NCBI GenBank assembly: GCA_929200485.1
Contig: CAKMZU010000108.1
Coordinates: forward strand, 1,006 to 7,669
Direction of reading: 5' to 3'
Length of the DNA: 6,664 nucleotides
DNA from: an uncultured Gammaproteobacteria bacterium
GTDB taxonomy: Bacteria; Pseudomonadota; Gammaproteobacteria; Pseudomonadales; DT-91
Both the position numbers and the translations under genes were made by a program. The notes under the pieces were generated by a model that searched no databases, was not told the DNA's origin, and saw only the letters and a program-made list of their open reading frames with translations. This document shows, piece by piece, positions 6,489-6,664 of this stretch (position 1 is its first letter; each line of letters begins with the position of its first letter).

Positions 6489-6664
6489 ATGTTTTTTAGT
6501 CGCCCAAAAGCTCTGAAAGATAAAGGCCTTCTCAGCATGAATGCCCGAAATGTTAAATACATCGGCACCTACAACCCCAGGCATTTATTTCCAAACGTTG
6601 ATAACAAACTCAAAACCAAACAACTGGCTGAAAAGCACCAAATTGCCGTCCCCAAACTTCTTGG
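6489..6664 (+). CDS. Alpha-L-glutamate-ligase-like ATP-grasp protein, N-terminal part (runs off right edge)
   Basis: An open frame starts at ATG 6489, with GGGA (6479-6482) six bases before it as ribosome binding site. It continues for 58 codons to the edge of the window without a stop. The visible residues fit the N-terminus of proteins annotated as alpha-L-glutamate-ligase-like (sugar-transfer-associated ATP-grasp type), notably the GLLSMNARNVKYI segment (13-25), YNPRHLFPNVDNKLKTK (28-44) and the AVPKLL segment (53-58). The ATP-grasp catalytic residues lie beyond the edge and cannot be checked. By family, such enzymes use ATP to join an amino group to a carboxylate; the actual substrates in this subgroup are unknown to me. 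It is the third gene of the operon with the retropepsin-like and 7TM genes, and is expected to be cytoplasmic. Confidence 0.8.
   Translation, partial: MFFSRPKALKDKGLLSMNARNVKYIGTYNPRHLFPNVDNKLKTKQLAEKHQIAVPKLL

Noticed and set aside
1..6664. CRISPR arrays, tRNA or rRNA genes, transposases
   Set aside because: No regularly spaced repeats, RNA-gene signatures or transposase-like proteins were seen on either strand.

Overview
The window looks like chromosomal DNA of a Gammaproteobacterium of moderate, slightly AT-leaning base composition. The evidence is a long (class II) ketol-acid reductoisomerase gene very close to the enterobacterial and vibrio type, read divergently from an IlvY-type LysR regulator. 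A membrane phosphatidylserine synthase and a three-gene retropepsin / inactive-transglutaminase-7TM / ATP-grasp cassette, common in marine and pseudomonad-like gammaproteobacteria, are also present. The order cannot be fixed from this sequence alone.

Layout from left to right. (1) 1-455, minus strand: the N-terminal part of an acidic, probably lipid-anchored protein that runs off the left edge; unrecognised. (2) 456-753: about 300 bp of AT-rich intergenic DNA with a likely promoter, a short REP-like motif, and a perfect 10-bp hairpin just behind pssA. (3) 754-2542, minus strand: ilvY followed 22 bp later by pssA, probably co-transcribed. (4) 2543-2668: divergent ilvY/ilvC control region with two TGCAAT repeats 31 bp apart and two promoters facing opposite ways that overlap. 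(5) 2669-4141, plus strand: ilvC, followed by a 9-bp terminator hairpin. (6) 4294 to the right edge, plus strand: a tightly spaced operon of a periplasmic retropepsin-like protease, a membrane protein with a degenerate transglutaminase domain plus seven C-terminal helices, and the first 58 codons of an alpha-L-glutamate-ligase-like ATP-grasp protein.

How the genes work together. IlvC makes the dihydroxy acids of the isoleucine and valine pathway, and IlvY is expected to switch it on when acetohydroxy acids accumulate. PssA makes phosphatidylserine, the precursor of phosphatidylethanolamine, and is a neighbour rather than a pathway partner. The right-hand operon is the most intriguing part: a cytoplasmic peptide-bond-forming enzyme, an inner-membrane protein with a non-catalytic extracytoplasmic transglutaminase fold, and a periplasmic aspartic protease. 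This suggests a peptide or amino-acid modification and processing system across the envelope whose substrate is not evident from the sequence.
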